Shown: piece after piece, positions 11,218 through 20,729 of the stretch
Numbering within the stretch: the first letter of the stretch is position 1
Layout of the letters: each line of letters starts with the position of its first letter
Assembly (NCBI RefSeq): GCF_019279795.1
Contig: NC_056727.1
Span: forward strand, 1,209,391,077 to 1,209,455,076
DNA length: 64,000 nucleotides
Direction: 5' to 3'
From: Protopterus annectens
Lineage: Eukaryota; Chordata; Ceratodontiformes; Protopteridae
The notes under the pieces: model-generated
Database searches by the model: none
What the model was told of the DNA's origin: nothing
The model's input: the letters and a program-made list of their open reading frames with translations, nothing else
Translations under genes and position numbers: made by a program

Positions 11218-11338
11218 AGGAGCCCCCAAGTGGGAGCCAGGATATGGTGGAAGTAGCCCACCAGTAGAAAGTAAATACCAAAAAGTTCCTTATAAGGCGA
11301 GAGAGAAAAGAGGAGAGATGGAGGGAGGGAAACCAGGA

Positions 11339-11436
11339 CTGCAACAGTGAATACACTGAATATCTACATTTATGGCAAGTCTACACAACTGTACTATGTT
11401 CTTCGTGTTTCACTGTTGCAGTCATCACATTTGGGT
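11339..11436. repeat. Internal complementary region (ICR) of D3
   Basis: The left half, ending in ACAACTGTACT, is the reverse complement of the outer left tip. The right half, starting ATGTTCTTCGTGTTTCAC, is the reverse complement of the outer right tip. The junction at about 11393-11394 reproduces the joined ends of a circular intermediate, a DIRS hallmark. Confidence 0.85.
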
Positions 11437-11479
11437 TGAATCCCAAAGCTGAGGAAAAGGGTGGAGGCAGTCAAGGAGG

Positions 11480-12450
11480 CTAGGAGCTGGCTAGGATGCC
11501 CTGCAAGATTGCAGTGGCAAAGCCTGCCCTGGATTTGGAGAAGATAGGCAGGTGGTAATGCTTGGTGAAGGTGTGAACAGATGTCCATGTGGCAGCCTCC
11601 AGGATGTCCCTTGTGGGGACTCTTCTCAGGAAAGCTGCAGAGGTGAAGACTGCTCTGGTAGAGTGAGTCCTGACCCCCCTTAGGGGGAGGTTTCCCATGT
11701 TGCTTGTAACAGAAATGCATGCAGTGTGCTATCCATTTGGAAATGGTTTGTTTGGAGATGGCTTTGTCCTCTGTCACTGCAGCAAAGCTGACCAGCAATT
11801 GATCAGTCTTTCTGAATGATTTAGTCCTGTCTAGATGGAATCTGAGCGGTCTGTGCACATCTACAGAGTGCAGGATCCTTTCACCCTTGTTTTCTGGGTT
11901 AGGGAAAAAGGTGGGCAACTGAATGGATTGGTTGAGAGCCACACTGGACACCACTTTGGGCATGAAGGATGGGTTAAGTCCTGCGGGACACCCTGTCAGC
12001 ATGGAAGATGATGAAGGGCTCTACAGCCATGAGTGCTTGCAGCTCGGAGACTCTTCTGGCTGAAGCGATTGCCAGAAGCAAAGCTGTCTTAAAGGAGGGA
12101 AACTTTAACTCTGCTGAAGAGGCTGGTTCAAAGGGGGGCAGGATGAGCTTTTCCAACACAAAGTTTAGGTCCCAAGCTTGGGTAGGTGCTCTTCTGGGTG
12201 GCCTCAAGTTTCTAGCCCCTCTTAGGAACTGTCTGATCAGAGGGTGTGAGAAAAGTGGGTGCTCAGTGCTGAAATGAGCAGTGATAGCAGAGGCATGAAT
12301 TTTAATAGAGGAGAAGGACAGACCACTTTGTAGCAGGTCAGCAAGGTAATCCAGGATGAGAAGTAGGGAGGGCTGTGCTGTATCAGCTCCCTTAGCCTGA
12401 ATCCAGGTGCAGAAGCTTTTCCATTTGTCAGCATAAAAGACTTTCTAGTG
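11480..12450 (-). pseudogene. Tyrosine recombinase of D3, broken
   Basis: Pieces are spread over several frames: FVLEKLILPPFEPASSAELK and SARRVSELQALMAVEPFII (12207-11974), PSFMPKVVSSVALNQSIQL (12002 on), ISKQTISKWIAHCMHFCYKQ, and the last piece RTHSTRAVFTSAAFLRRVP and HTFTKHYHLPIF (11698-11480). The putative catalytic Tyr (KHY) and the HSTR box are still encoded. At least three frameshifts make it inactive. Confidence 0.85.
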
Positions 12451-12539
12451 CTAGGGTGTCTAGCCTCACTTATAACCTCTAGAACTTGTTTACTGAGATT
12501 GGCAGATTGATCAGTGGGCAGGGAATAAGCCAGGCTGCC

Positions 12540-14571
12540 AAATCGAGGGTCTGCAACTGGGGATGCATGAATTATCCTTCCCTGTGGGTCAGGACGGTTT
12601 TAGTTTGAGGGAGATGCCATGGTGGTAGTGGGGACAGGCTGCGCAGCAGTGGGTACCAGTGCTGGCGAGGTCAGTCTGGAGCAATCAGAATTGTCCTTGG
12701 TTTTTCCTCCCTTATTTTGAGCAGTACCCTGGTAATGAGAGGTAGTGGGGGAAATGCATAGACCGAGAGTTTGACCCAGGGGAAGGATACAGCATCCACT
12801 TTCCAGGCCATGCAGTGAGGCTCCCTGGTGCAGAACTTGCTGAGCTGATGGTTGGTGTGGGAAACAAAGAGGTCGATCTTTGGGGTGCCCCATTTCTGAG
12901 TTACTAGGGTGAAGGTTTTTTGGTCTAGCTGCCACTTGTGTGGGTTCAGAAGATTTCTGCGCAAGTTGTCTGCCAGAGAGTTAAGAGAGCCTGGCAAGAA
13001 TTGGGCTAACAGGTGTAGTTGCATGGCTGAGGCTGTATGCCAAAGGATCATGGCCAGCCTGCATAGAGGGTAGGAGTGAGTCCCTCCCTGCTTGTTGATA
13101 TACCACATCACAGTGGTGTTGTCTGTTTTGATCAGGAGAGCCCCTGGGGAGGAAAGGGGCCTGAAAGCTGTCAATGCATGCTGGACAGCTAACATCTCTT
13201 TTTGGTTGATGTGCAGATGGATTTGCTGTGGGCTCCATTGGCCCTGTATGCACCTGTTGTCCAGGTGTGCACCCCAGGCATAGTGTGATGGGTGAGGGTC
13301 TGGGTGGCGGGGAGTGGTGAGAAAGGTAGTCCCTTGTTGTGGGGGCATGCTGCTGCCCACCAAAGAAAATCTTTCCTAAGGCAAGCTATCACTGGTATAA
13401 GTTTCCAGGTCGAGAGTGTTGACACCAAAGGCTTTTTAGGTACCATTGAAGTTTCCTCATATGCAGTCTAGCATATGGAATGAGTAGAATGCAAGATGCC
13501 ATGAACCCCAGAGCTTGCAGGATTTTCCTTGCAGATAACTGGGGTCTGGTGACTAGTTGAGAGAATTAGGCTGTCAGGTAAGTTTGCATTTCTGGTGTAA
13601 GGAATGCCATCTGGGATGCTGTGCCCAGGCATGCTCCCAGGAATATAATCCTTTGGGTGGGTACTAGTTTGGATTTCTTTTCATTGACAGTGTACCTTAG
13701 GGAGGTCAGTAGGGACTTTACAAAGGCCAGGTGCTTGAGCAGCTTTTCCTGACTGTCTGCCTGAATTAGGCAGCCATCTAAGTATGGGTAAATTTGGATA
13801 TTCCTCTGTCTGCAAAAGGCAATGGCAGGAGCCAATTTTATGAAAACTCTGGGACCAGTAGATAAACCAAAGGGAAGCGCAGAACTGAAAGTGCAGAGAT
13901 CCTGCCCTGGAACGTAGATATTTCCTGCATGACTCCCTGATAGGAATGTGGAGGTAGGCCTCTTTTAGGTCTAGGATGGCTAGCCAAGCATTCTTGGAGA
14001 GCATAGGTAGCAGTTGCTGGAGGGTGAGCATGTTGAATTTTGGTATCACCAGGAAGGTGTTTAGAATGGATAGATTGAGGATGGGGTGCCAGTTGCCCTC
14101 TTTTCTGGGTACCAGGAAAAGTCTGGAGTAGAAACCTTGGCCTATCTGTTCTGCAGGAACGTGCTCTATTGCACTCATAGAGAACAGGGAAAGGACTTGC
14201 TTTTTCAACTCTGCCCACTGGTTTGGAGGAAGATCTGGGCACCCTTTTGGGGTTGGGAGGGTGTGGAAAGAAAATGTGTATCCCTGGAACACTACGTTGA
14301 GGACCCAGCAGCCGTTGGTAATGGTGGCCCAAGTGCTTGCATGGAAGGAGAGTTTTCCTCCTAGGGGCAAGTGCAGGTGGGCAGAGGGAGGGGGTGGAGA
14401 GTCATTGTGAATTCTTACCATGAGGGGGTGGCTTTGCACTCCCTGGTTTTGAAGTGGAGGAACTCCATTGCTTTGATCTCTGCATTCCCTGTGGCTGCTG
14501 TCTGGGGGGGGGGGGGGTCTGGGCTGAACTGTCCTGGAGGGGCAGGAAAGGACCAGTGCTTGGAGGGGCAA
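12540..14571 (-). pseudogene. Reverse transcriptase-RNase H-methylase-like ORF of D3, broken
   Basis: RT opens at 14571 and includes PLGGKLSFHASTW, GQGFYSRLFLVPRK and LAILDLKEAYLHIPI. A frameshift falls after this near 13900. RT continues at 13835-13566 with an altered catalytic motif, YLDG in place of YLDD. RNase H and the methylase-like tail are open at 13363-12671: INQKEMLAVQ, KTDNTTVMWYINKQGGTHS, SLADNLRRN, then PKIDLF and VYAFPPLPL. The first RNase H Asp is damaged (HPSHYAWGAH for TDASDYAWGAH). Inactive. Confidence 0.85.
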
Positions 14572-16199
14572 TGCCTGCTGAACTTAGGTGGCCGGACCTG
14601 TAGGAAATCCTTAACGGTCTGCATAGATTTAGCTTTTTCTTCCATCTTTTTAAGACCTCCTCTGCCTTGGTGCCAAATAAGTTGTCTTTGTGTAAGGGTG
14701 CATCCAATAATTTAGATTTGACATGGTCTGCAAGGGCTGTTCTTAAGCCAAACATGCCTTCTAAGGACAGAACCGGTGACTGCTGCCCTGCAAGAAGCTT
14801 CTAGGGCATCAAAACCACAGTGCAAGGTGTGCTTAGTTACTTGACTTGCAGAATGCATAAACTCTTGTAACTATTTTCTGCACAAGCAGGAAAGGAAGAT
14901 ACTTTTTATTTGAAGAGTTTACTGAAATGTTAGCATATGGAACTGACAATTTAGTACTCTGATAGCAAGAGTAGCAGAGGTGTACACTTTTTTACACCAT
15001 CTGTCTAGTGCTTGAGAATCCCTATCTGAGGGGGTGGGATTCTTAGCAAAAGTTGCTTTAATTCCTTTAGGCCCTTGAGAAATTACCTCAGGGTCAGCAG
15101 TTGGATTTTTGAAAAAAAATTTGTGTGAGTCAGGGACTCTAATACCCATCAGGTTTTCTGGGAGCAGGAAGGGTGTCAGGAGTCACACTAGATTCTATAA
15201 AATCATCATTCACAACATCCAGGACAGGGGTCTGTGCTGTGGAAGATCTAAGAATTCTCGGAGTCTCTTTTTAGAATGAGGATAGTCCTGACATTCCCAT
15301 TGGAAATGCTCCCTTAAGGTATGAAGTGTTTCCCCAAAGGAAAAGTCCTCAGGTGGAGAGGCTGAAGGAATGGATTCCTCTGCATCAGAATCCTCATAAG
15401 CAGAGATGGGTTGCATGTCTTCATATTCAGATGCATCAGAGTCATCAGACTCCTGTTCAGATAAAACTAATGGGGACAGATCTCTTTTTCTTTTGGAAGG
15501 GGTAACTTGGCTTCCCCTGATCAGCATTACAAGGTCTTCCGCCATTTTAAGCATTTGAGGCTGAGGCAAGGAAGCAGGTGTCTGAGATTGGATCGTCGGT
15601 TTCTTGGGTGTAGTTTGCACCCTGGGCCTTAGAAACTTGGTAGTTTTCGAAAGAACGGTAGAAGCGAAAAAGTAGTCTGTGTCAAGAATTGATAGTGCAA
15701 AGTACTTCCTCAGAAGCTGGTGCCTGCTCAGTGGCTCCGGACCCATCCATGGTAGGAACAACCACAGGATCCTTAGTCGAAGAAGAGTTTTGCGGCATAC
15801 CGGACTCCGAAAGGGTCTCGGTAGCAGCCTGTGAATCCACAGAAGTGGTCATCAGGGGCTGCAAAAGCACCTCACTGAGGACCGGAGAACTGACGACTAG
15901 CTTAATGGGAGCATCGTCGGAAGGTTTGGACCTGTGCGGTCTCTGCCTCTGTCTTTTATCCTTACGTTTATTTCAGAAGATCTGCTGTCAGATGGCCTAC
16001 CAAAGCCATTTTGGAATTCGAGGACTGTATAGCTAGCTACAATAAGGGCCTGACGACGTACAGTTCTGGCATTAAAGCATAAAAGTGACAGCGAGGGACG
16101 TCGTGGTCTGGGCCTAAGCAAGTTGACGCAGTAAGAATGAAAGTCTTGGTGTGGTATTTGCTTTCCACAGGTGAGACAATTGTTAACTTTTTCTGACAT
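14402..16199 (-). pseudogene. gag-like ORF of D3, broken
   Basis: Starts MSEKVNNCLTCGKQIPHQDF at 16199. The frame is lost after about 30 residues, where the second Cys pair becomes CVNLLRP. A good middle piece (15761-15210) carries PQMLKMAEDLVMLIRGSQ, YEDSDAEESIPSASPPED and FSFGETLHTLREHFQWECQD. The 3' end (14755-14402) keeps the KVRPLRISYRSG-type basic tail. A G run at 14505-14517 lies in the last part. Confidence 0.85.
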
Positions 16200-16330
16200 T
16201 GGTTAGAGCAAGTAAAAGGATCCCCAACGGGGTACTTAGCTTTAGAAGACTTCAGCTTCAATTCAGAAGACGAAACTCAGGTAGCAACTGACCGGCACTC
16301 ATGCGAACTGCTTCTGCTTTGGGCTCCTCT

Positions 16331-16514
16331 GCAAGAAAGACTGGTGTAATGACGTTGGCTGCCTTACTTTATACTACTGACGACCTGACGTCAGTCCTGA
16401 AGCGACAGCAACCGACGCAGAAATACTAAGCTTCTGGTATACAGGCCGGCCGAGAGCTACCCTGGCAGGGATACCCCAAATGTGATGACTGCAACAGTGA
16501 AACATGAAGAAAAT
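16331..16514. repeat. Right inverted terminal repeat of D3
   Basis: Inverse copy of 10996-11217, from GCAAGAAAGACTGG to the mutated tip. On the minus strand it holds TGACGTCA (about 16387-16394) and a TATA-like stretch. Confidence 0.85.
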
Positions 16515-17222
16515 CATTCTGTTAACAGTGTAGAGCCTTAGTTCTCTGCACTAACTGTTAGATTAGGTTTCTGTCTACTCTAATACAATGACACAAAGGC
16601 ATAGAAAGCAGAGCAATCCCTTAAAATAAATATAACGCTAATCAAATTTTCACATAAGCAGTTGGCAGATGGCTCAGTCATGACAAAGACGGAGTTATTC
16701 ATGGTGGTTTGACATGCCCTTGGAAGAAGAAAAATAGAGTTATGCTGAAGCTACCATGGGCAGGTGGACGTCAAAGGGACAAAGGTAATACAGACTTGAA
16801 AAGCATGCAAAATCGAAGCAACTTTTTATATAAAATATAGCACTGACCAATATAGTGGGCAAATAAACATATAATGTCTTTTTCAAAGGCGCCAGATTTG
16901 TTTGCTACAAGATTCAGCAATGTTGGAGCTGTTATACAAAAGCAGTTCCGGTGTGTGGGGACAGAGGGACTTGCTCCCTAAAGAACGTTTTTTGTTTACT
17001 GATGCTCCGCATTTTGTCTGTGACTTGCATTTGAGTGTATGTGCTGTTTTATGAATACACACACAAGGATTGATCAAATTGTTATAGTTTCATTAGGAAG
17101 CCTTTCTTTTAGCTAACAGGTTAGGTGCAGCCATGAACAAGTTCAAATACTGTGAGCATCCTCAATACAAATAATGGGCTTTGTGACTGCCAGCATTAGG
17201 TCATATTACTGTGCAACAGGAA
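16515..17222. other. Unannotated DNA between D3 and D4
   Basis: About 0.7 kb in which I see no gene, RNA or mobile element. Confidence 0.5.
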
Positions 17223-17435
17223 AGTACAGTTTTGTACCTACCATAAATGTAGATGTTCGAGTGCTCATACAGCTGCAGTCATAACAGATGGGTTATCCTG
17301 CCGTCAGGCGGGTCCTCGGTCGGCCGAATTCCAAAGTCTAGGTCCGGCGTCGGTTGTCGTCGCTTCTTCCCTGATGTCAGTGCGGCAGGGGTATAAAAGA
17401 GGCAGCCGACGCCATTTTCTTCAGTTTTTCTTGCC
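17223..17435. repeat. Left inverted terminal repeat of D4
   Basis: From AGTACAGTTTTGTACCTACC to TTTTTCTTGCC. It matches the reverse complement of 22599-22780 over about 180 bases, with an extra left tip. It includes GGGGTATAAAAGAGG near 17390 on the plus strand; the CRE-type octamer is TGATGTCA here. Confidence 0.92.
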
Positions 17436-17615
17436 CCAGATGTCAGATACCCCCAGAAGGAAGGCAAACAATGTTATGCAAAGATGCAATGTTGATAAAT
17501 CAAAAACAGTAGTTGCAAGCAAATACACCATAAAAGAATACCCCAAAAAGGTTATATGAAAAGTGTTTGTCATAAGGCCTGTCCTAAGAGGGGATGGAGG
17601 GAGGGAAACCTGGAC

Positions 17616-17710
17616 TGCAGCTGTATGAGCACTCGAACATCTACATTTATGGTAGGTACAAAACTGTACTATGTTCATCGTGCATACAGCTGCAGTCATA
17701 ACAGATGGGT
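17616..17710. repeat. Internal complementary region (ICR) of D4
   Basis: 17616-17670 is the reverse complement of the left tip. 17671-17710 is the reverse complement of the right tip, followed by AGAATCCCAAAG. The junction CTGTACT/ATGTTCATCG gives the circle-joined ends. The copy-specific variants (TATGAGCACTCG and GCATACAGC) match its own repeats. Confidence 0.9.
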
Positions 17711-17742
17711 AGAATCCCAAAGCTAAGTAAGGGTGGTAGGCA

Positions 17743-18790
17743 CTAAGTGGAACTAGGAGGGGCTAGGATGCCCTGCAGGACTGCTGTGGCAAAGCCCGAT
17801 CTAGATTTTGAGTATAGTGGGAGGTGATAGTGCTTGGAGAAAGTGTGCACTGAACTCCAGGTGGCTGCTTCCAAAATGTCCTTGGTGAGGGACCCCCCTG
17901 AGGAAGGCTGCAGAGGTAGCTGTGGCTCTGGTGGAGTGGGATCTGATGCATGCAGGCACAGTTTCTCCATGAAATGAGTAACAAAAGCGTATGCAGTGGG
18001 CTATCCATTTTGAAATTCTGTTTGGAAATAGCCTTTCCCTGAGCACCTACAGCATAGGACACAAAGTTGCTCAGATTTCCTGAATGGCTTTGTTCTGTCC
18101 AAGTAGTAACGAAGTTGTCTGTGAATGTCCAAGGAATGTAGTAGTCTTTCCCCTTTGTTTTGTGGATTAGGATAAAAGGTAGGTAAGTGGATAGTCTGAT
18201 TCAAAGCTACACTGGATACTACCTTTGGCATAAAAGTAGGATTGGTTCGTACGGAAACTCTGTCCTGATGGAAAATGATGAATGGTTGCACAGCCATGAG
18301 GGCCTGTAGCTCCAAAACCCTGCGTGCTGAGGTGATAGCCAGAAGAAAGGCTGTTTTCCATGACAAGTACTGTAACTCTGTTGAAGAAGCTGGCTCGAAG
18401 GGAGGAAGGGTCAGCTTTTCCAATACGTAGTTGAGGTCCCAAGCAGGGACTGGTGGTTTCCTTGGGGGTTTTAAATTCTTTGCCCCTCTGAGGAACTGCC
18501 TTAAGAGAGGGTGAGAGAATAATGGAGGATCTGTGTTGCATTGTGCAGAAATGGCTGAAGAGTGGATCTTGACGGAGGAGAAGGAAAGTCCATTGTTTAA
18601 CATCTCAGATAGGTACTGTAAAATTTGAGGTATATTTATTACCCAAGGATTCTGTCCCTTTTCTTGATTCCAGGCACAAAATCGTTTCCATTTGGCGGAG
18701 TAAGCCTTTCTAGTAGAAGGTCTTCTGGCCTCCAAGATGACATCCTGCACCTCCTTGGAGAGGAGAAACTGTTGGGAAATCAAGGAATTC
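17743..18790 (-). pseudogene. Tyrosine recombinase of D4, two frameshifts near the C-terminus
   Basis: The recombinase domain starts at the EVQDVILEARRPSTRKAYSA segment (about 18750) and is open through TSARRVLELQAL (Ser to Leu next to the catalytic Arg region) and FMPKVVSSVALNQTI. Near 18055 the frame changes after SEQL, and the ORF ends at 18001. The next pieces, in other frames, carry AISKQ, RSHSTRATATSAAFLRGVP and the tail with KHYHLPLYSKSRSGFATAV to 17743. The HSTR box and the KHY Tyr survive, so few lesions separate it from an intact gene. Its frame extends upstream over RT-RH as far as 20610. Confidence 0.88.
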
Positions 18791-20610
18791 TCCATGCAGC
18801 TAGATTTAGAGTTTTGAGATGGCTGTGAAGGGTTTTGTAGTTGTGCTGGGACAACAGAAAAGGGACTAGAGGTAGGATCCATGGTGGGGAATGTGTCAGG
18901 CTCCTCAGGAGCGGATACCAGTGTTGTCTTGGCCAGTCTGGAGTGATGAGAATCATTTTCGGCCTCTCTGCTCTGGCTTTTAATAGAACTTTGGGCAGCA
19001 GAGGAAGAGGCGGGAAGGCATAGACTGTCAATGTTGCCCAATTGAAGGAAAGTGCGTCCACTTTCCAGGCCTGTGGATGATAGGTCCTTGAACAAAATTT
19101 TTTCAACTGGCAATTTCTGTGGGTAGCAGAGAGATCTATGTCTGGCTGTCCCCATGCCTGAGTTATCTTTGTGAAAAGTTGAGGATGCAACTTCCATTCG
19201 TGTGGATCTGTCATATTTCTGCTTAGGTTGTCTGCCAGTGTGTTTTCCTTCCCTGGCAGGAATTGTGCCTGCAGTTGAATTTGAAATTCCAGTGCTGCAT
19301 TCCATAGGGTCATGGCTTGCCTGCACAGGGGGTATGAATGAGTTCCCCCCTGTTTGTTTATGTACCACATCACTGTGGTGCTGTCTGTCCTTATCAATAG
19401 CTGGCCTGGATGCAGTAGGTCTTTGAAGGTCATAATAGCCTTTTGCACGGCTAGCATTTCCTTTTGGTTGATGTGAAGGTGCTTCTCTTTTCGGGTCCAT
19501 TTTCCCTGAATGCACTGATCTGTCATGTGTGCTCCCCAGGCGTAGTCTGAGGCATCTGTTGTGATGATTTGAGTTGCTTGAGGTACACAGAAAGGAAGAC
19601 CGGTGTTTCTTTGGCAAGCTTGAGTCCACAACAAAAATTCCTTTTGAAGGCATGGAATGAGTGGGATAATTGTTTCCAAGCTGTGGCTGTGTTGAGACCA
19701 TAAGTTTTTCAGGTACCATTGAAGTTTCCTCATATGCAGCTTTGCACATGGGATTAGTAGGATGCAAGATGCCATGAATACCAGAGCCTGCAGCATTTTC
19801 CTTGCAGTTAGCCTGGTGTAAGTTGCTATTTTTCTGCAGTATTGAGACAGTTGCCCTTGCTTGTCTGGCGTGAGGTAGGCCATCTGGGTGGTTGTATCCA
19901 AGCTGGCACCGAGGAAAATTATTTGTTGAGAGGGTATTAGTTTTGATTTCTTTTTGTTGACTGTGTATCCCAGGAAGTTCAACAGTTTTATTACAAACGC
20001 CAGGTGCTGCAGTAGTATGTCCTTGCTGTCCGCTTGGATCAGGCAGTCGTCCAGATATGGGTAGATTTGTATCCCTTGTAGTCTGCAGAAGGCGATTACT
20101 GATGCCAGGCATTTTGTAAACACTCTGGGCGCAGTAGATAAGCCAAAGGGCAATGCAGAGAATTGGTAATGGGTTGAACCTGCAAGAAATCTGAGGTATC
20201 TTCTGCAATCTTGTCTGATAGGGACATGCAGGTAAGCCTCCTTGAGGTCCAATGTTACCAGCCAAGACTCCTTGCCCAGCATGGGAAGAAGCTGCTGTAA
20301 TGTGAGCATCTTGAATTTTGGCACCTGTAGATATGTGTTTAGGATGGATAGGTCTAAGATAGGTCTCCAATCTTTGTCTTTCCTCGGTACCAGGAATAGT
20401 TTGGAATAAAACCCTTGACCTTGTTCTTTTGCAGGCACCTCTTGAATTGCTTTCATGTCCATGAGAGCTGAAATTTGTTTTCGTGCCTCTGCCCTTTGAT
20501 TTTGTGGCAGGTTTGGCATGCCTCTCATTTTCGGAAGGGTGTGAAAGTGGAACCTGTAGCCTCTGTCTATAATGTCCAGAATCCATTTGTCTTTTGTAAC
20601 AATATGCCAA
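18001..20610 (-). other. Extended recombinase-frame ORF of D4 overlapping RT-RH (869 codons)
   Basis: The recombinase frame has no stop for about 1.9 kb upstream of its domain, lying entirely over RT-RNase H in another frame. The overprinted residues are basic and Ser/Gln/His-rich with no recognised fold. The same frame is open, or open in long pieces, in D6 (874 codons), D7 (643 and 316) and D8. In Dictyostelium DIRS-1 the recombinase ORF is known to overlap the RT ORF almost completely, so the layout is expected. Whether the upstream part is translated is unknown. Confidence 0.6.
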
Positions 20611-20729
20611 TTTTTTGAGAATAATGTCAGTTTTCCGCCCAAAGGTGCTGCCATCAAAGCTTTGCTTGGCAGGTGTAGGGGGAAGTCATTGTGTCTGTTT
20701 TCTAAAAGACTGTGATCTATCTTCTCCAC
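18780..20729 (-). CDS. Reverse transcriptase-RNase H-Dam-methylase-like protein of D4
   Basis: An open 649-codon frame that copies element RNA and removes it. RT occupies about residues 30-340: GQGFYSKLFLVPRK (104-117), LVTLDLKEAYLHV (157-169, first catalytic Asp 161), LPFGLSTAPRVFTK (193-206) and the catalytic YLDD (225-228). RNase H spans about 385-505: TDASDYAWGAH with Asp 392, NQKEMLA with Glu 424, RTDSTTVMWYINKQGG with Asp 449, and TLADNLSR with Asp 500. The tail (about 525-620) resembles the Dam-like N6-adenine methylase region of DIRS: PDIDL, AWKVDAL, VYAFPPLPLL, ILITPDWPRQHWYPLL. AFPP stands where an active enzyme has [D/N]PP[Y/F]. The start overlaps the gag end by 44 bases. Confidence 0.92.
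   Translation of the reverse strand: MEKIDHSLLENRHNDFPLHLPSKALMAAPLGGKLTLFSKNWHIVTKDKWILDIIDRGYRFHFHTLPKMRGMPNLPQNQRAEARKQISALMDMKAIQEVPAKEQGQGFYSKLFLVPRKDKDWRPILDLSILNTYLQVPKFKMLTLQQLLPMLGKESWLVTLDLKEAYLHVPIRQDCRRYLRFLAGSTHYQFSALPFGLSTAPRVFTKCLASVIAFCRLQGIQIYPYLDDCLIQADSKDILLQHLAFVIKLLNFLGYTVNKKKSKLIPSQQIIFLGASLDTTTQMAYLTPDKQGQLSQYCRKIATYTRLTARKMLQALVFMASCILLIPCAKLHMRKLQWYLKNLWSQHSHSLETIIPLIPCLQKEFLLWTQACQRNTGLPFCVPQATQIITTDASDYAWGAHMTDQCIQGKWTRKEKHLHINQKEMLAVQKAIMTFKDLLHPGQLLIRTDSTTVMWYINKQGGTHSYPLCRQAMTLWNAALEFQIQLQAQFLPGKENTLADNLSRNMTDPHEWKLHPQLFTKITQAWGQPDIDLSATHRNCQLKKFCSRTYHPQAWKVDALSFNWATLTVYAFPPLPLLPKVLLKARAERPKMILITPDWPRQHWYPLLRSLTHSPPWILPLVPFLLSQHNYKTLHSHLKTLNLAAWRIP

Larger units (their letters stand above)
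10996..16514 (-). mobile_element. D3: DIRS retrotransposon
   Basis: A 5.5-kb copy with both terminal repeats and an ICR. Gene order on the minus strand is gag (16199-14402), RT-RNase H-methylase-like (14571-12540) and recombinase (about 12450-11480), all broken. The right tip is mutated (ATGAAGAAAAT for ACGAAGAACAT). Sequence divergence from the other D copies and many indels suggest one of the older copies. Confidence 0.92.

Noticed and set aside
18001-20610. An unknown 600-residue protein upstream of the recombinase
   Set aside because: It is the alternative frame of RT-RH; kept as an extended ORF, not called as a separate gene.
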